This document shows positions 1 through 11,741 of a DNA stretch of 64,000 bases, one piece after another. Where the stretch lies: NCBI RefSeq assembly GCF_030272615.1, contig NC_081414.1:824245396-824309395 (forward strand), read 5' to 3'. This DNA is from Cryptomeria japonica. Its lineage: Eukaryota; Streptophyta; Pinopsida; Cupressales; Cupressaceae. The translations under genes and the position numbers were made by a program. The notes beneath the pieces were generated by a model. The model did not search any database, was not told where the DNA came from, and worked only from the letters and a program-made list of their open reading frames with translations. The stretch's first letter is position 1; each line of letters starts with the position of its first letter.

Positions 1-24
1 ATACAACATTTTTAGGTGTCTACA
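1..24 (-). repeat. Terminal 24 nt of element F's LTR at the window edge
   Basis: The window opens with ACATTTTTAGGTGTCTACA, the reverse complement of an LTR start (TGTAGACACC...). The same 19 nt end the opposite side of element F at 36058-36076. A polypurine tract lies directly inside it, so this is the start of F's 3' LTR on the minus strand. The rest of this LTR is outside the window. Confidence 0.7.
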
Positions 25-41
25 TTTGCCCCTCTTTGAGA
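25..41 (-). promoter_or_regulatory. Polypurine tract of element F
   Basis: On the minus strand this reads CTCAAAGAGGGGCAAA and abuts the LTR start TGTAGACACC. That is the expected layout of a plus-strand primer site next to a 3' LTR. It fixes F as a minus-strand element. Confidence 0.65.
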
Positions 42-2110
42 CAATGTTAGAACAACATTGTCTCAAAGAAAATGAAAAACAATCTTCCCCAACATGTGAA
101 AAAAGAGAAATTTATGCCCCATCATGTGAAAAAAATGCCCTAATATGCTGAGAGACGGAGGTAGGATGCCCCCTCGAGAGATTGTTTGTACATTAAAGGC
201 ATGAATGATCTCTCGAAAGAAGAGAAGAATGTTAGATGAGAAATGAAAGAATGATTAGTAAGAAGTGAAGATTGTTAGGAAATATAATTGATATATGGAT
301 AGAATAGTTGATGTGATGAAATGATTTGAGATGGAATTAGGAGAAATGAGAAGATGAGAGAATGAAAAGAAAAGATGGATGATGATAAATCCACGAACTT
401 GTGCCTTTATTTTTTAGCACAAAATTTTCATCATTGATCCTTATTATGTATCAATGGATCTTTGTACACTAGGGTATGAGGAATCAAGGTGCACATGATA
501 TCCCGTTATAGAAACAAACACTTAGCATACAAGGAATGAACCCCTCCATTTTGGGAATAGTGCCAAGGGTCGAGTTATGTGTGATAGTCACAAGAATATA
601 TATCCTTGACTTTGCTAGTTTTCATAGGATACTTGCCAAATGAACATACCAACACAAACATCTAAGGTACCATTTCCCTAGAACTTCATTGGTTCACACC
701 ATAGATAGCAAACAAAGAAAAAGATCATGCTCATCACGACTCCTCTAGTCACTTGTGGACATCCTTGAGTAGCATAGGAACATGACCTTTCACCAAATGA
801 TAAAAAGATAAAGACCAACTAGGAAAAAATCCAACAACCATACAGATCTATGCCTTTGTTTTGATTGCTTGATGCGATGGTTGATAATGCCTAGTTTCAG
901 AAAGTTTGGATCCTATTTAAGACTAACTTGTCTAGTTTTGAGCGTATCCTCTTCTATTTAAGACAAGATAATGATCATGTGTTTTGGATAATTGATATGA
1001 TTGATAAGACAATTTGATCAGTTGATTGTAGATGTTGATAAGATAGTTTTATCCTTTGTGAACTTCATGCAAAGTGTTTGTTGGATATCTATTAGGGTGT
1101 TTGAGTCTTGCAAGACATTTTATTACAAGTTTTCGATATTTTTTCATTTTTAATTTGTTTTTGAGTTTTTGATGTTTTTGGTTTTTTTGAGATCATATTT
1201 GAATGTTCTTGGTATTTGTTGAGGACAATTTTCTTATTTTTAGGATTTTTTCAGAACTCTTTTTTCTGATTTTTAGGATATTTTTAGGACATTTTTTTAT
1301 TTTTAGGATTTTTTCAAGACTTTTAGCTATATAAAATTGTCATTCTCCAATCTTGTAGAAAGAATAATTCCATCGATTGATAATGATAAAGGAGATGCCC
1401 CTAGTGTCTGAACAATGGTAGAGATATTATGGATGGATGAATGGACTGACAAATTGAAAGTGGATAGAGGAAAGATAATGGGAGCTTATCATGGCATTGA
1501 AGCTACTTTGGTTGTCAAGGACTATCCGATGATGGGATAACATGTTTTTTCCAAGCTAAGACGATAGCATGGTGCATTAGATGGTATGTGTTCCATAGGA
1601 CTAGACATATCAAGAGATTTTTGAATGCATTTTATTATGTGCATTTTTCCTTAGCTTTGATCAATACCAATGAATGGATATTGAATATGAATGGTAATGG
1701 GACATGGAAATGATAAGCAATATCAATAATAGATAAGAGATATGAATAGGATAATAGATATGGATTGAAGGGTGTAGACAAGGTGAAGTAAATAGGACAT
1801 ATGGTGTTTAGGAAGATCCTTATCCTTGTCAAGATCAAAGGTGGAAAAGGGAATATGGACGCAGATAAGGATGAAGGACATGAGGGATGAAGGATAATGA
1901 AAGACAATAGGATAGGATGTGACAGGATAACATGAATAGAACTTACACCCAAGTATGGAATGCAAGAGTATGAAGGATTAAACATGACACTTTCTTGACA
2001 GGTTTTCATCATGGTACTTGCCCAAGGCACTTGTTTGCTAGGTTTTCACCAATGGACGATTTATTTATTTTTAAAATCCCTTTTTCAATTTTTTTGTACT
2101 TTTTTAAGGA
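42..2110. other. Non-coding 3' region of F
   Basis: No convincing gene. It holds long stretches of ordinary AT-rich sequence and, at about 1130-1320, an imperfect T-rich repeat built on the unit TTATTTTTAGGATTTTTTC. The minus-strand open frames at 1635-2030 and 1723-1965 are low complexity and have no recognisable domain. Confidence 0.5.
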
Positions 2111-3610
2111 TCATTTTTTTTTGACATTTTCATGAAACAAAATGGATGCATGATAGGACATAGAAGAAGGAATCAAGAGTCTTGTTATTTGGATGGTACC
2201 CTTGAAACTTGTGCTGCAATAGACCATGGCCATGAAGTTATGCTCAAAGATGTTGATAGGATAATGAAATGGATGATTGGATGAAATGGGATATAGATTT
2301 ATGCAAAGGATTGGATAAGAGGGATGGAAGGATGGAAAATATGTGTTGTGTAATGGATTGGGTGTTAGAAGATTGGTGCATGAGTAGAGGAAAATGCTGG
2401 TAAGATCGACGTTTGCACACACCTTGAGGGGTAGTGGAGTAGTGGAGGAAAAGTGAATTTTGGATTTGGACATTTGAATGGAGAAATAGCTATAGATTTT
2501 GGGACATAAAGACCCAAAATGGAGTTGAAAGGTGGAAGGCATTTTGATGGAGGGATAGAAATTTTGGATGCCAACTTTGATTTTTCTTTAGGATGTTGTG
2601 CTTCGAGGAGCCGCTTGGGAATCCACATAGTTTTTGACTTTTCTTTATTTTGTAGTTCCTTGGAACAAATTGATTCTATAATGGATTTAGGAATCCATAT
2701 GCCTTTTGACTTTCCTTTCTTTTTTGCAAAGGGCATTTGTGGCCTTTGAAATACTTCTTTTTCTTTTTCTTTTTGGATATTATGATGCTTTGTTTTTACA
2801 TGTCGATTAGATTGGACATGTTGATCCTCAAATACCCGTGGATTGTTGGACTTATAGATTTCGTGCTTGGCATCCAAATTGCTTGGAAGAGGAATGAAAT
2901 TTATGGGTGGATAGGGATGATATGATGGTATTTCATATGGGTGGATGTAAGTAGATGGTGGGAAGGTTCTTAGAGAGGTGTGCCTTTGCTGATCTTGATT
3001 TATGATAGGATATGTGTATGGAGAGCTAGTTGATGGAGGAATTTATGGACCTAAGATGGATGGAAGGGATGAAGGGTTTGATTTTGGGATATGAGGACCC
3101 AAAATGGATTTGGATGATGGGGAATATGCATGTTTGGACTTAGATAGATAGATGTGGGATTTAGTAGGGGTATCAATGTCTTGAGAGTGATCTATGTAGC
3201 CAAGGCCATGACCATCAATATTTGCTTTGATGTGGAGGGGTTATAAAATGCCTTGTTCATGTATGCCTAACCCTTTGCCTTGATAATGCATTCTTTGACA
3301 AATCTTTTCACCAATGGGATACTTTTTATTTTTGAAACAAGATGTGAATCCATTTTTAGGGGGATATGGTATGGAAAAAATGATAGGCTCATGGAGTAAA
3401 CCAGATTGGATAAAGGTTGAGGAACCCATTTAAAATTTAAGGTGTTCATGGACAACTTGCATAGAGGCACTGGGATCATAAGGGGGACTAGGAGGATTGA
3501 TGGGATCATCTAGCAAGATGGAATCTTGTGGAAGACATAGAGGATTAAGACATGGAGACAAAGAGATGGAGGGACCTTGATAGGGATATGAAGGGATAAT
3601 GGGATCTTGT
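2111..3610 (-). pseudogene. Decayed low-complexity coding remnant in F
   Basis: Overlapping minus-strand open frames (2111-2542, 2365-2877, 3267-3509, 3430-3759) lie downstream of the 433-codon frame and switch frame with it. They are rich in Pro, Ser, Ile and Lys. One segment repeats a short motif: WIPKSIIES and WIPKRLLEA, each preceded by a Lys-rich stretch. This looks like the frameshifted C-terminal continuation of the upstream protein, but no domain is recognised. It could also be compositionally biased non-coding sequence. Confidence 0.3.
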
Positions 3611-4813
3611 TTAGGAAGGTGAGGGGATACTTTGATCTTGAATTGGAAGAGGATCATTGGAATCCATTGTAAGGGTATTCTGATTTTGAATGGAATCATT
3701 AGGAAGGATGAAAGGGACATCATTGTGAATGGAATACAAAAGGATGAGGGGATCTTCATAAGATTCTTGATAGGTGGGATCTTGATAAAAAATTGTCTTA
3801 GATGGAAAGGTTTGTTCTTGATCTTGATTTATGCAAGGACTCATATCTCCTGACTTTGGATTATCCTCTTGACATGGGGTAGGAGCTTGGATATGTTTGG
3901 GGTATTCTAGGAAGGAATTAATCTTTTGACACGAGGGTGATAGAATTTGCATGGGACTCTTTGGAACAGGATCATATGATGTGATTAGGTCGTGCATCTC
4001 TAAAACATGGAAGGAAATTGCATCATGAATTGGATTAGCTTGGAAACCTATTGTGGATAGCCCTTGGGAGGTTGCCTTATTAGATAGAGATGGTATGGAC
4101 TGCTCTTGTGTGACTTCAGGGGATGGGGAAATGGTGGAAGATATGGAGGCTAACTGAGGGTCAACTTCTTCATGAAAGAACAAGCCTTTTCTAGACACCG
4201 GTATATGATTTTGATCTTGCTTAGAAAACGTGTCTTGGGAAGCCTCTGTAAAAAGGTTTAGCATTTTATTATTCTTCGGAGTAGCACACAAATTATTTTG
4301 AGGCTTGGACATGACCAAATTTTGATTTTGGTTTTGGTAGAATGAGTTTTGATTTAGACTTTGGTTGAATGAGCTTTGGTTTTGGTTGAAAGGGGTTTGA
4401 ATGTTGGGTCGATGTGATTTATAGGATGGTATAATCTCATAAGAAAAAGAAGGTTGACATGACTCTAATGTTGGTTGAATTGAAGTATGAATAATTTTGT
4501 TGGAGAATGAAGATTGGAATGTTTGAATGGTCTCACAAGAGAAGGAAGGTTGGCATGATAATGATTCCCTTTTTATTAGAGTTACCATGGTTGTGATTTC
4601 CCTCATCATTTTTTGTAACCAGTCACTATGGTTGTTAGGACTAGTCATGTCTTGGGACGATGTGGAGATTTCAGCTTTAGTAGTTTGAATATCTATCATT
4701 TGTTGTTGCAAAGTATTAATTTCTTGAGCTAAAATTTCTATGAATGATGATGGAATAGGAATGGGAGGGATGAATTCTTCACCTTCCCTACGAAATGCAT
4801 AACACCATTCCAT
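3611..4813 (-). CDS. Low-complexity protein of element F (Gag-position ORF, unknown)
   Basis: An uninterrupted minus-strand frame. It is open from 4912, and the first ATG is at 4813, giving about 400 residues. The protein is rich in Ser, Gln, Asn and Pro, with a Gln/Asn-rich block of NQN and FNQ repeats near its middle and one predicted helical stretch (EILAQEINTLQQQMIDIQ) near the start. I see no zinc knuckle, capsid motif, protease or RT. It is the longest frame in F and stays open while the neighbouring sequence is decayed. A diverged Gag-like or accessory protein is possible. Function not recognised. Confidence 0.4.
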   Translation of the reverse strand: MEWCYAFRREGEEFIPPIPIPSSFIEILAQEINTLQQQMIDIQTTKAEISTSSQDMTSPNNHSDWLQKMMREITTMVTLIKRESLSCQPSFSCETIQTFQSSFSNKIIHTSIQPTLESCQPSFSYEIIPSYKSHRPNIQTPFNQNQSSFNQSLNQNSFYQNQNQNLVMSKPQNNLCATPKNNKMLNLFTEASQDTFSKQDQNHIPVSRKGLFFHEEVDPQLASISSTISPSPEVTQEQSIPSLSNKATSQGLSTIGFQANPIHDAISFHVLEMHDLITSYDPVPKSPMQILSPSCQKINSFLEYPKHIQAPTPCQEDNPKSGDMSPCINQDQEQTFPSKTIFYQDPTYQESYEDPLILLYSIHNDVPFILPNDSIQNQNTLTMDSNDPLPIQDQSIPSPS

Positions 4814-4913
4814 ACTGTTTTCTTGATTGGTTTGGACTAAGTTCGATAATGTTGAAGACTTGGATGACGATTTATTTGGATATGACCTTGATACTTGGAT
4901 ATGGAGACACAAG

Positions 4914-5479
4914 AGGGGAGATAATGAGACTGGGAAATGAGATGATACAAAGACAACTATTGAGGTTTGGATACTTGTTCTGATGTTTGTTTTTGTTATT
5001 ATTTGTTGTTGACATTTTGAGGAAAGTAGTTGTTGGAAATTTTTGGGATAATGTTACTAACAACACTCTATTTCATGAAGATCACAAGAGATAAGATGTT
5101 TTTATTTTGTTTTGCAATAAAGACCTTATTTCTAACTTTGTTTGTTTGATTGAATAGGTTGTTGAAGCAAATTGTTTTGTTGCTTGAAACATTGAAATGT
5201 TTTGAGACAATTGATTGTACTAACAGTTGTTTGAGTTGTTTGACAGATCTTTGTTGAAATATTTTATCTTTATTGTCTTGTGATTTTCAAACACAGAATA
5301 CAAAATGGTTGGTTGATTTTGAAAACAAAAGAACACATTCATGTATAATCTTAAAGCTTGTAGATACAATATTTGTTGAATCTCCTTTCCCAAAATACCA
5401 CATTCAATTGGATAGTTAGAAGCTTGGTAACACTGGCTCCCCTCCACATCACTCACTTCTTCGAGCATACCAAGCTTCG
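4914..5479. other. F spacer between ORF and promoter-like block
   Basis: No gene seen. A short minus-strand frame at 5220-5468 is unrecognised. On the minus strand this should be the leader upstream of the 433-codon frame, so an F primer-binding site may lie near its right side. I could not identify one with confidence. Confidence 0.35.
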
Positions 5480-5990
5480 AATTCCTGGTTCATCACTTCC
5501 CAAGAAATTTACTATCTCTAATTGAGGGGTACATGAGGGGTATCTTTGGCATGTACATATCACAACGCCTGAGTCAACAAATAGATTTTTTTTGACAAAC
5601 TACAACAATGGCTCTTTTAGTTTAGGACTCTCTTTCAGGCATCCATTTACGCTCTCTCCCTCAAGAGGCCTCCTTCCTATAGAAAATAGGTACTAGGGAG
5701 GTCGGCACAATTAGGCAACCCGTCGTGAGGACTTTTGTCTCATGTATTTTATATAGCGGCTAAGAGGTGACTCAGCTTAAGAGCCCATTACTACTTTAGG
5801 TTGTTCTCCCCTCAATGGCCTTATGGGTTCTCAATGGGATAGGCCCTCTACCTACTAAAATGAAAAAACAAGCATCGTTTGACACTTTTATCATGCACCC
5901 AAAAAAGGGGAGAGGATAGTGTGTGCCAAACTGTGGGTCCACTCTATAGACTGAACAAATGCTCCAGAGACAGAAAGAAGTTCATTTCCC
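5480..5990 (-). promoter_or_regulatory. LTR-promoter-like block, minus orientation
   Basis: Read on the minus strand, this holds a conserved string: GTAGGTAGAGGGCCT, then CCCATAAGGCC, then the TATA-like CTATATAAA, then CACGACG and CTCCCTAGTA. The same ordered landmarks occur on the plus strand at about 31,270-31,510. The order (GC-rich box, TATA, downstream conserved block) suggests a U3/R region. It fits the 5' LTR of F lying here and continuing beyond the LINE, but the LTR end was not found. Confidence 0.4.
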
Positions 5991-6591
5991 TTAAAATAGC
6001 AGTGTGAGCTAAACTATGCATAAGATAAGCTCATGTCCATTTTAAACCCAAAAGGAAAGATAGAAATGGTGAAGTATGTCATTCAAAATACAATCCCATG
6101 TCCATTTTAATCCAAATCTAAAAGATAGCAATGGTGAGTTAACTACTACAATAATTGGTTTTAACATTTAGTGTTTAACCATTGTCCTACACTAAATGAG
6201 TTAGTAGTTTGAGTAGGAATTCTTTGACCGATCGTACCTCCCTGTTTCTCTTGCCACAGACTACCACAGAAACATTAGTAAAACTAGAAAACTAAAAATA
6301 TGAAAGAAAACATAGTATAGAAAACTTCCAAATTCATCCAATGAATGGGTAGTTATGTTAAAGCGAATGCGAGTAGAGTTTTCAACAAAAGTGAATTTTT
6401 GTGTCAACGAAGGACAAGCTATAGAGGATAGGTTAGTCACACCAATAATAACCCAAAATTATTGATATAAAAAATGATATAAGACATCCCTTGAGTGAAT
6501 TATTTATGATTTTCTCATAGATTTGAAAAAAAAATCTTACTAAAAGATCATCTTGTATGGAAAAGATATGAGAAAATGAAGTTTTGACAAG
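5991..6591. other. F sequence up to the LINE insertion
   Basis: AT-rich, no open frame of note. The motif GCGAATGCGAG at about 6364 resembles the GAATGCGAA repeats on the other side of the LINE (29265-29400). This supports the idea that the two flanks were once continuous. Confidence 0.4.
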
Positions 6592-6605
6592 AAGGTGTGA
6601 CTTTA
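6592..6605. repeat. LINE G target-site duplication (left copy; right copy 29093-29106)
   Basis: AAGGTGTGACTTTA occurs here and again at 29093-29106, directly after the LINE's A-rich tail. A perfect 14-bp direct repeat is the normal footprint of target-primed reverse transcription. Confidence 0.85.
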
Positions 6606-6654
6606 AAACTTCATATTAAATAATACTGATATTTGATTAACTGACAACAAAATT

Positions 6655-8268
6655 TTGGCTATCTCAAGCAAATTTTTGCATGCAATGGGTGACAGAAGGA
6701 AGATGGGCTCATGGGAAAATGTGCCTTGGGATGATCCGCCACATGTTCCGCAATGGGTGTATACCAATGGTAGATGGGAGGATAGGGCATTTCAGGTAAA
6801 AACGAAAGGGGATTTTAATGTGTTTCGGCTAGTCTTGAGGTATTTTTTAGGGTTTTTTCTGGAACACTCGCAGTTTTCAGTGGACAGAAAATCATAACAG
6901 GAGGATAATTACTCAGGGTCGGTTCAATAATGGGGTAATGCAAGGAAAGGTTGTGAAAACTTTTAAGGGGAAATGGGCTAAAGGTCTAGGTGAGAAGCGA
7001 ACATTTTCTCAGGTGGTTGGTTTGGTGAATGTAGAACATGCAGATAGGGCTTCTGTTTCTTCAAAGTAGGAGGGGAGGAAGGTAAATCTAAACACTAAGG
7101 AAGCTATTCCGGAGAAGGAAAAGGTAAGTATGATTCCTACTGTTCCTATCAAACCAAGGGTTTCATCATCTTAGGTTTGGGCTCCAATTCTTTGCATTGA
7201 TCTTTTGGGTTCTTTTGTGGACAAGAAAGCATTTTGCTTACACATTAATGCTATTTCTAGGGAATTTTGGGGTGACTAGATAAGCCTGTTAAAACTTTAT
7301 CATAAATTGCAAAAACGATGGGCAGATATGCATTACTTTCAATTATTGTCTGCAAATACTTTTATTATTGTTTTTGATTCTTCTTCTGTTAGATATGAAG
7401 TTTTGAGATCTTCGCATCAGTAGTTTGGGAAACACTTAATTTTTGTTTCGGCTTGGAAACCCTTTTTCATTTATGCTTCATCTAGTTCGAATCTTATACC
7501 TAGGTGGTTGGGTTTACCTAAAATTCCCTTTGAGTTTATGGACCCAGATGTCCTCGAGCAAATTGGGAATGCATTTGGGACTTTTTTTTCTTCTAAAATG
7601 GACTCTGTGGAGGGGGAGGTTCTAGTAGAAAATTATGTTTTAACTAACCCTAATATTGTGTGCCCCCGTACCTGTAATATCAAGTCACATGATGGTATTT
7701 GGCGTCAAGCTATTGATAAACTAGATTCAAAGCTTCGTAATTCTCCTTTACTTTTGGATACTCCTTTCCTTATGGATTTTAAGAAAAACCCAGACACGCG
7801 TGGTTCAGCCCCTAAACCTTCTAATAAAATTTCAAATTTTGGGGGTTCAGAGGTAGGAGTTGATCATACATCGACTATGTTTTGCCCTGAAATTTTTAAG
7901 CAACATATACAGGTTAATGACAATAATACTCATAAGGGGGTTTTGGAAACTATGAAATTTGTGAATTTAGATAAAAATGCAGCGGTTCTGGAAATTAATA
8001 AAGAGGCACCCACCATAGAAGTTCCTATTGATGCTTCTTTAGTTTAGGAAATTCAAAATTTAGTGTCTAATAATTCATCGCAGAAGGTTGAAGTTAATGT
8101 GGATAAGGACACTATTTTAGGGATTAGTGACATGACCGAGGTTATTATACCAGATGAAAATCTGGTTCATCAAGTCTCTGAAATTTTTAATAATCATGCA
8201 CCTCACATAGATGAGGTTCTCACTAATAGGGTTATCTGTTCAATTGAGAATGATATAGGGGGTATAAA
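6655..8268 (+). pseudogene. LINE G ORF1, 5' part (DUF4283-like)
   Basis: An N-terminal piece (6655-6894) contains a PPHVPQWVYTNGRW-like segment and is followed by stops and frame changes. The frame at 7414-8268 reads SAWKPFFIYASS...RWLGLPKIPFEFMDPDVLEQIGNAFG. This resembles the plant LINE ORF1/DUF4283 pattern (W-x-P-F ... W-x-x-LP-x-x-P-x-E-F ... L-x-x-IG-x-x-x-G). The protein would be an RNA-binding chaperone of the LINE ribonucleoprotein. A stop lies at 8045-8047. The frame is broken at 8268 by copia B and resumes in phase at 22676 once B and one TSD copy are removed. Confidence 0.65.
8264..8268. repeat. Copia B target-site duplication (left copy; right copy 22671-22675)
   Basis: ATAAA immediately flanks both ends of element B. 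The LINE ORF1 frame is continuous across it once B and one copy are removed. Confidence 0.9.
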
Positions 8269-9338
8269 TGTTAGGACCCGAAGGCAACTGAGAAGGGGGG
8301 GAGGGTGAATCAGTTGTCTATTAATTTCAACCCAAATATAAGTTAATCAAACTTGATGCATAGTACCGGTAAACCAAAGTTAATGTCGGTTGACAGTTTA
8401 ACAATTAATAACAATACCAGTGAAACTTAATACATGAACAAAAAGAGAAATAACATCCACAACACATAACATAGATATTTGTATGTGAAAACCCTGTAAG
8501 GGGAAAAACCATGGTAGGAAACCTTACCCACAATCAGATGATACTACTATAGATAGTATGTGTGTACAAATGGGGTTTGCACATGCACAAAGGCCAACTT
8601 CCTAGAGCTCACTGCTCAATCACAAAATGAGAGTCACACTGACTACAATAGGATGGTTAAATCCTAGATAATGTACTGCTCAAAATAGCATCTTCATATG
8701 CTGGATTCATTACTGGTTAGGCTCAAATTATCTCCTTCATACCTTCCTTGAATATTCAAATGATGTCTACGTGAGTAGCTCTGCTTATATTCGCATATAC
8801 CAAATATCAACACCTTATCTCATCTCCTATCTTATCCTCTATCAATCTCACAATTGAGATCTTACATATATACCAAAACCTAAGACAAAATGTGTAGGTT
8901 GGCTCACTAAGAATATTACAATTAAATTAATTACAAATGAATCAATATGTGATGCATCATGTCAGCACAATGCATTTACAATAATAACCAATCAATAAAT
9001 CATCTCCATAACATGTCGTGCTGATCTGAAATAGATAATGCATGTCAGTCCATAACCTAGACCAATTTGCCGATAACAACAAATATGCCAAACTGATTAG
9101 ATCAATAACCAAATCTCCAAAACACATGTCCAAACCATGTTTTCAACATAACCAAGTAATCTCAAGATGATAACAAGTCATCCTTTGTGTTGGTGAACAA
9201 TATAACTTGCCGGTGAACTAGATACCGGTGACTGTGCATAAGTCACTGAACATGCCGGTGAACATAACCAAAGATCTCTAGAAAGATAAGTGTTGACATC
9301 AATGACAAAACCAATGCAACACATCCATAATACCAACA
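8269..9338 (-). repeat. Copia B left LTR (3' LTR on the minus strand)
   Basis: 1,070 bp, from TGTTAGGACC to ...ACCAACA on the plus strand. It matches 21585-22670 almost throughout. It carries the G-run/TGAATCAG motif close to one end and a hairpin-rich block (ACCCTGTAAGGGGAAAAACC) shared with the LTRs of A, C and K. Confidence 0.9.
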
Positions 9339-9698
9339 ATCTCCCCCTTTGGCATTGATGGCAACACAAGATGGAAAAACCATCTAAGTGCCAAAGCAGA
9401 AATGCCAATAAACCAAAAACCAACAATCTCCCAAAGAGATCAATTTGCAGAAATAAAAAATATAGAATATCTCTCCCCCAATGAATAATCTCTCCCCAAT
9501 GGATAATGTGTTTTTCCATAGATATCTCTCCCCCTTTGACATCAAATGCCAAAGCAAATAGAAAAACCAGATACAATCAGTTCATAGAATTCAATACAAA
9601 TACCAACTACTCCCCCTGAGAAGTAGCTCTCCTCCATCAAAGCCGGAAAAAGGGTTTCTCTGTTAATTTCTATCAGTCTGATGCCAATCTCCAACTGT
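9339..9698 (-). promoter_or_regulatory. Copia B polypurine tract and 3' non-coding region
   Basis: The tract at 9339-9352 (minus strand CCAAAGGGGGAGAT) abuts the LTR. Two further purine tracts follow: GTCAAAGGGGGAGAG at 9526-9540 and CTCAGGGGGAG at about 9610-9620. No coding sequence is evident. The same three-tract layout recurs in C, and closely in A and K. Confidence 0.75.
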
Positions 9699-10133
9699 CT
9701 AAGTCTCTACCGATGAGGGTATAATCCCAAGTTGCTCTCTAAGATATTCAAAAGTTTCTTTAGGTAAAGGCTCAGTAAAGATATCTGCAATCTGCTCTTT
9801 AGTATTCACATAAACCAATTTTACTTCCTTTGCTTCAACATTCTCTTTCAAAAAATTGTATTTGATAGAAACATGTTTAGTTTTAGAGTGAAATATTGGA
9901 TTCTTAGATATATCAATTGCTGCTATATTATCATAGTAGATGATTATAGGTTCTTTGCATTTTACCTTTATGTCCTTCAACATTTGCTTAATCCATAATA
10001 CCTGAGTACAATTAGTTGTTGCTGCAACATATTTTGATTCTATTGTTGATAATGATGTACAACTCTATTTCTTGCTCAACTATGAAATCAATCTGCTACC
10101 AAGAAGGAATTCCCCATCGGTGGTGCTCTTTCT
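9699..10133 (-). pseudogene. Copia B RNase H, C-terminal part
   Basis: The minus-strand frame contains YYDNIAAIDISKNPIFHSKTKH, the Ty1/copia RNase H signature, followed by KEQIADIFTEPLP and a short tail. Upstream to 10133 the reading SKYVAAATNCTQVLWIKQ is still recognisable, with a stop. It is cut at 10133 by copia C. The missing N-terminal half continues at 17797 on the far side of C, in phase after removing C and one TSD copy. Confidence 0.8.
10129..10133. repeat. Copia C target-site duplication (left copy; right copy 17792-17796)
   Basis: TTTCT directly flanks both LTR ends of C, inside the RNase H coding region of copia B. Confidence 0.88.
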
Positions 10134-11741
10134 TGATAACTCAATGATGAACCACTAGTACCAAACCGGTACTGAGAGGGGGGGGGTGAATCAGTACAGA
10201 CACAAGGATGTGGTCCAAAATCGGTTTGACAGAAAACACTCACAATGACTGATAAACATAGCTACTGGTAAAACAGAGTGCAACCAGTAGCATCCATAAT
10301 AACTCAAACAGTCATGAACCGGTCACTAACTAAGCTTTTCTCTTAGCTCAATACCACATTATCATAATATTCTCATGCATGAACTAGTAGACCTAACCAT
10401 CAAATCTTCACAACAATGAGTTCAATATGTTTTATAGATAGGCATAAAACATAGAAAATTCATGTGCTTAATAGATAAAACAAAGCATCACAAGACAAAA
10501 GCATTTCACATGACACACATATTTTTCATGTGGAAACCCAACTGGGAAAAACCACGGTGGGGATGAATACCCACAAGCTTCTTTTTGAACTCTTTAGAAG
10601 TCCGCTCTATTAGGAGCCTTGTCCGATTAAGAACATTACAATAGGTTCTGGTAGGAACCGTTCCTGTTAGGGATCACCCGGTTAAGGGTTAAACCCGATA
10701 GGGTCACCTTGTTAGAGGATTTTAAGAACTCAATAGCTGAAAGGATCTCCTAAGCTTCTCTAGCTTCTCAGAACTCATTAGCTTCAAGTTACCCGGTTAA
10801 GGGATTTACAGCAAGCCGGTTAAGACCACCCGATTTAGGGGATTTTGAATCAAGCCAATTAAGGCTACCCTGTTAGGGGATTTTGCAACTGTTGAAATGG
10901 TTAGAGATCAATAGGTATTACAATGATCTGTTAATAGTACTTAATACTAATACAGATCCGTTTAGGCTCCTCTTTTCCTTCTACACATACACTTTGCAGG
11001 TATCTCTTTTCTCCTATGGTCTGGCAAGAATCTTGTATCACTTTCGTTGGATACACACTCACAACTTTTGCCAACAACTTTAGATAGAGACCTAACATTG
11101 ACCTTATAGGGAACATACAGGTTGGTAGCAAAAACCCTAAACCCTAAACCTGTTAGGTTGATAAATTCAAACGGTTTGATCCTGACTGTTGAAACATACT
11201 GCATTTAATGCACCAGTCTTGAGTCGATCTCAAGACATTCTCCGTCATCCATTATCCACCATTTTCATAGCGGTTGATAACCCATCACGCGTTATCACTA
11301 TTTGATAGACTTCACACATTCCTGAGGTAGATAGGAATAGTCTTCTTCATGCAAGATCCTCCACGCACACAGAGCTTACGTGGCAACACGATCTATCCTC
11401 CATCATACTACTAACTCATCACACAAAGATCACTGATTGAGTCACACAAACTTGAGATACTCCAACCGGAAACCCCAAAGTGGAAGCTGCCTTACCAACT
11501 GGTAGTCATATAGTGCTTCCATGTGCCGGTTCCCATAACTGCATGCCAGTTCACTTTGAACAAATGTGCCGCTTCACTTTGGCATATACCGGTTCACACA
11601 TATGCCGGTATCTCTTTCTTCACTTATCTCATGTGCCGATTCACACTATGTCTCATATTGACATCAATGACAACACACAATATCATTATGTCTTCATGCC
11701 AGTTTTACATAAGGCTGATGCCAGCTCACATAATGCCAACA
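10134..11741 (-). repeat. Copia C left LTR (3' LTR on the minus strand)
   Basis: 1,608 bp, TGATAACTCAATG...TGCCAACA on the plus strand. It pairs with the 1,607-bp copy at 16185-17791. Many of the differences are C/T or G/A changes. It contains two plant telomere-type units (ACCCTAAACCCTAAACC, about 11134-11150). Confidence 0.92.

Larger units (their letters stand above)
1..6605 (-). mobile_element. Element F, left (3') arm: large LTR element without recognisable pol
   Basis: This arm runs from the 3' LTR edge and polypurine tract to the LINE G insertion point at 6605. F resumes at 29107 and ends at 36076. Without the LINE, about 13.6 kb of F is visible. I find no reverse transcriptase, integrase, protease or RNase H motif in any frame. 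The only sizeable open frame is the low-complexity one at 3611-4813. This fits a large retrotransposon derivative (LARD). The assignment rests on the two matching LTR edges and the polypurine tract; the 5' LTR inner boundary and primer site were not resolved. Confidence 0.6.

Noticed and set aside
8290-8306. G-runs near the LTR ends as G-quadruplex genes or regulatory switches
   Set aside because: They are single runs, variable in length between LTR copies. Shared position is notable and is recorded with the LTR block, but a quadruplex needs four runs.
11131-11152. Interstitial telomere array
   Set aside because: Only two units, present at the same place in both LTRs of C; it is LTR sequence.
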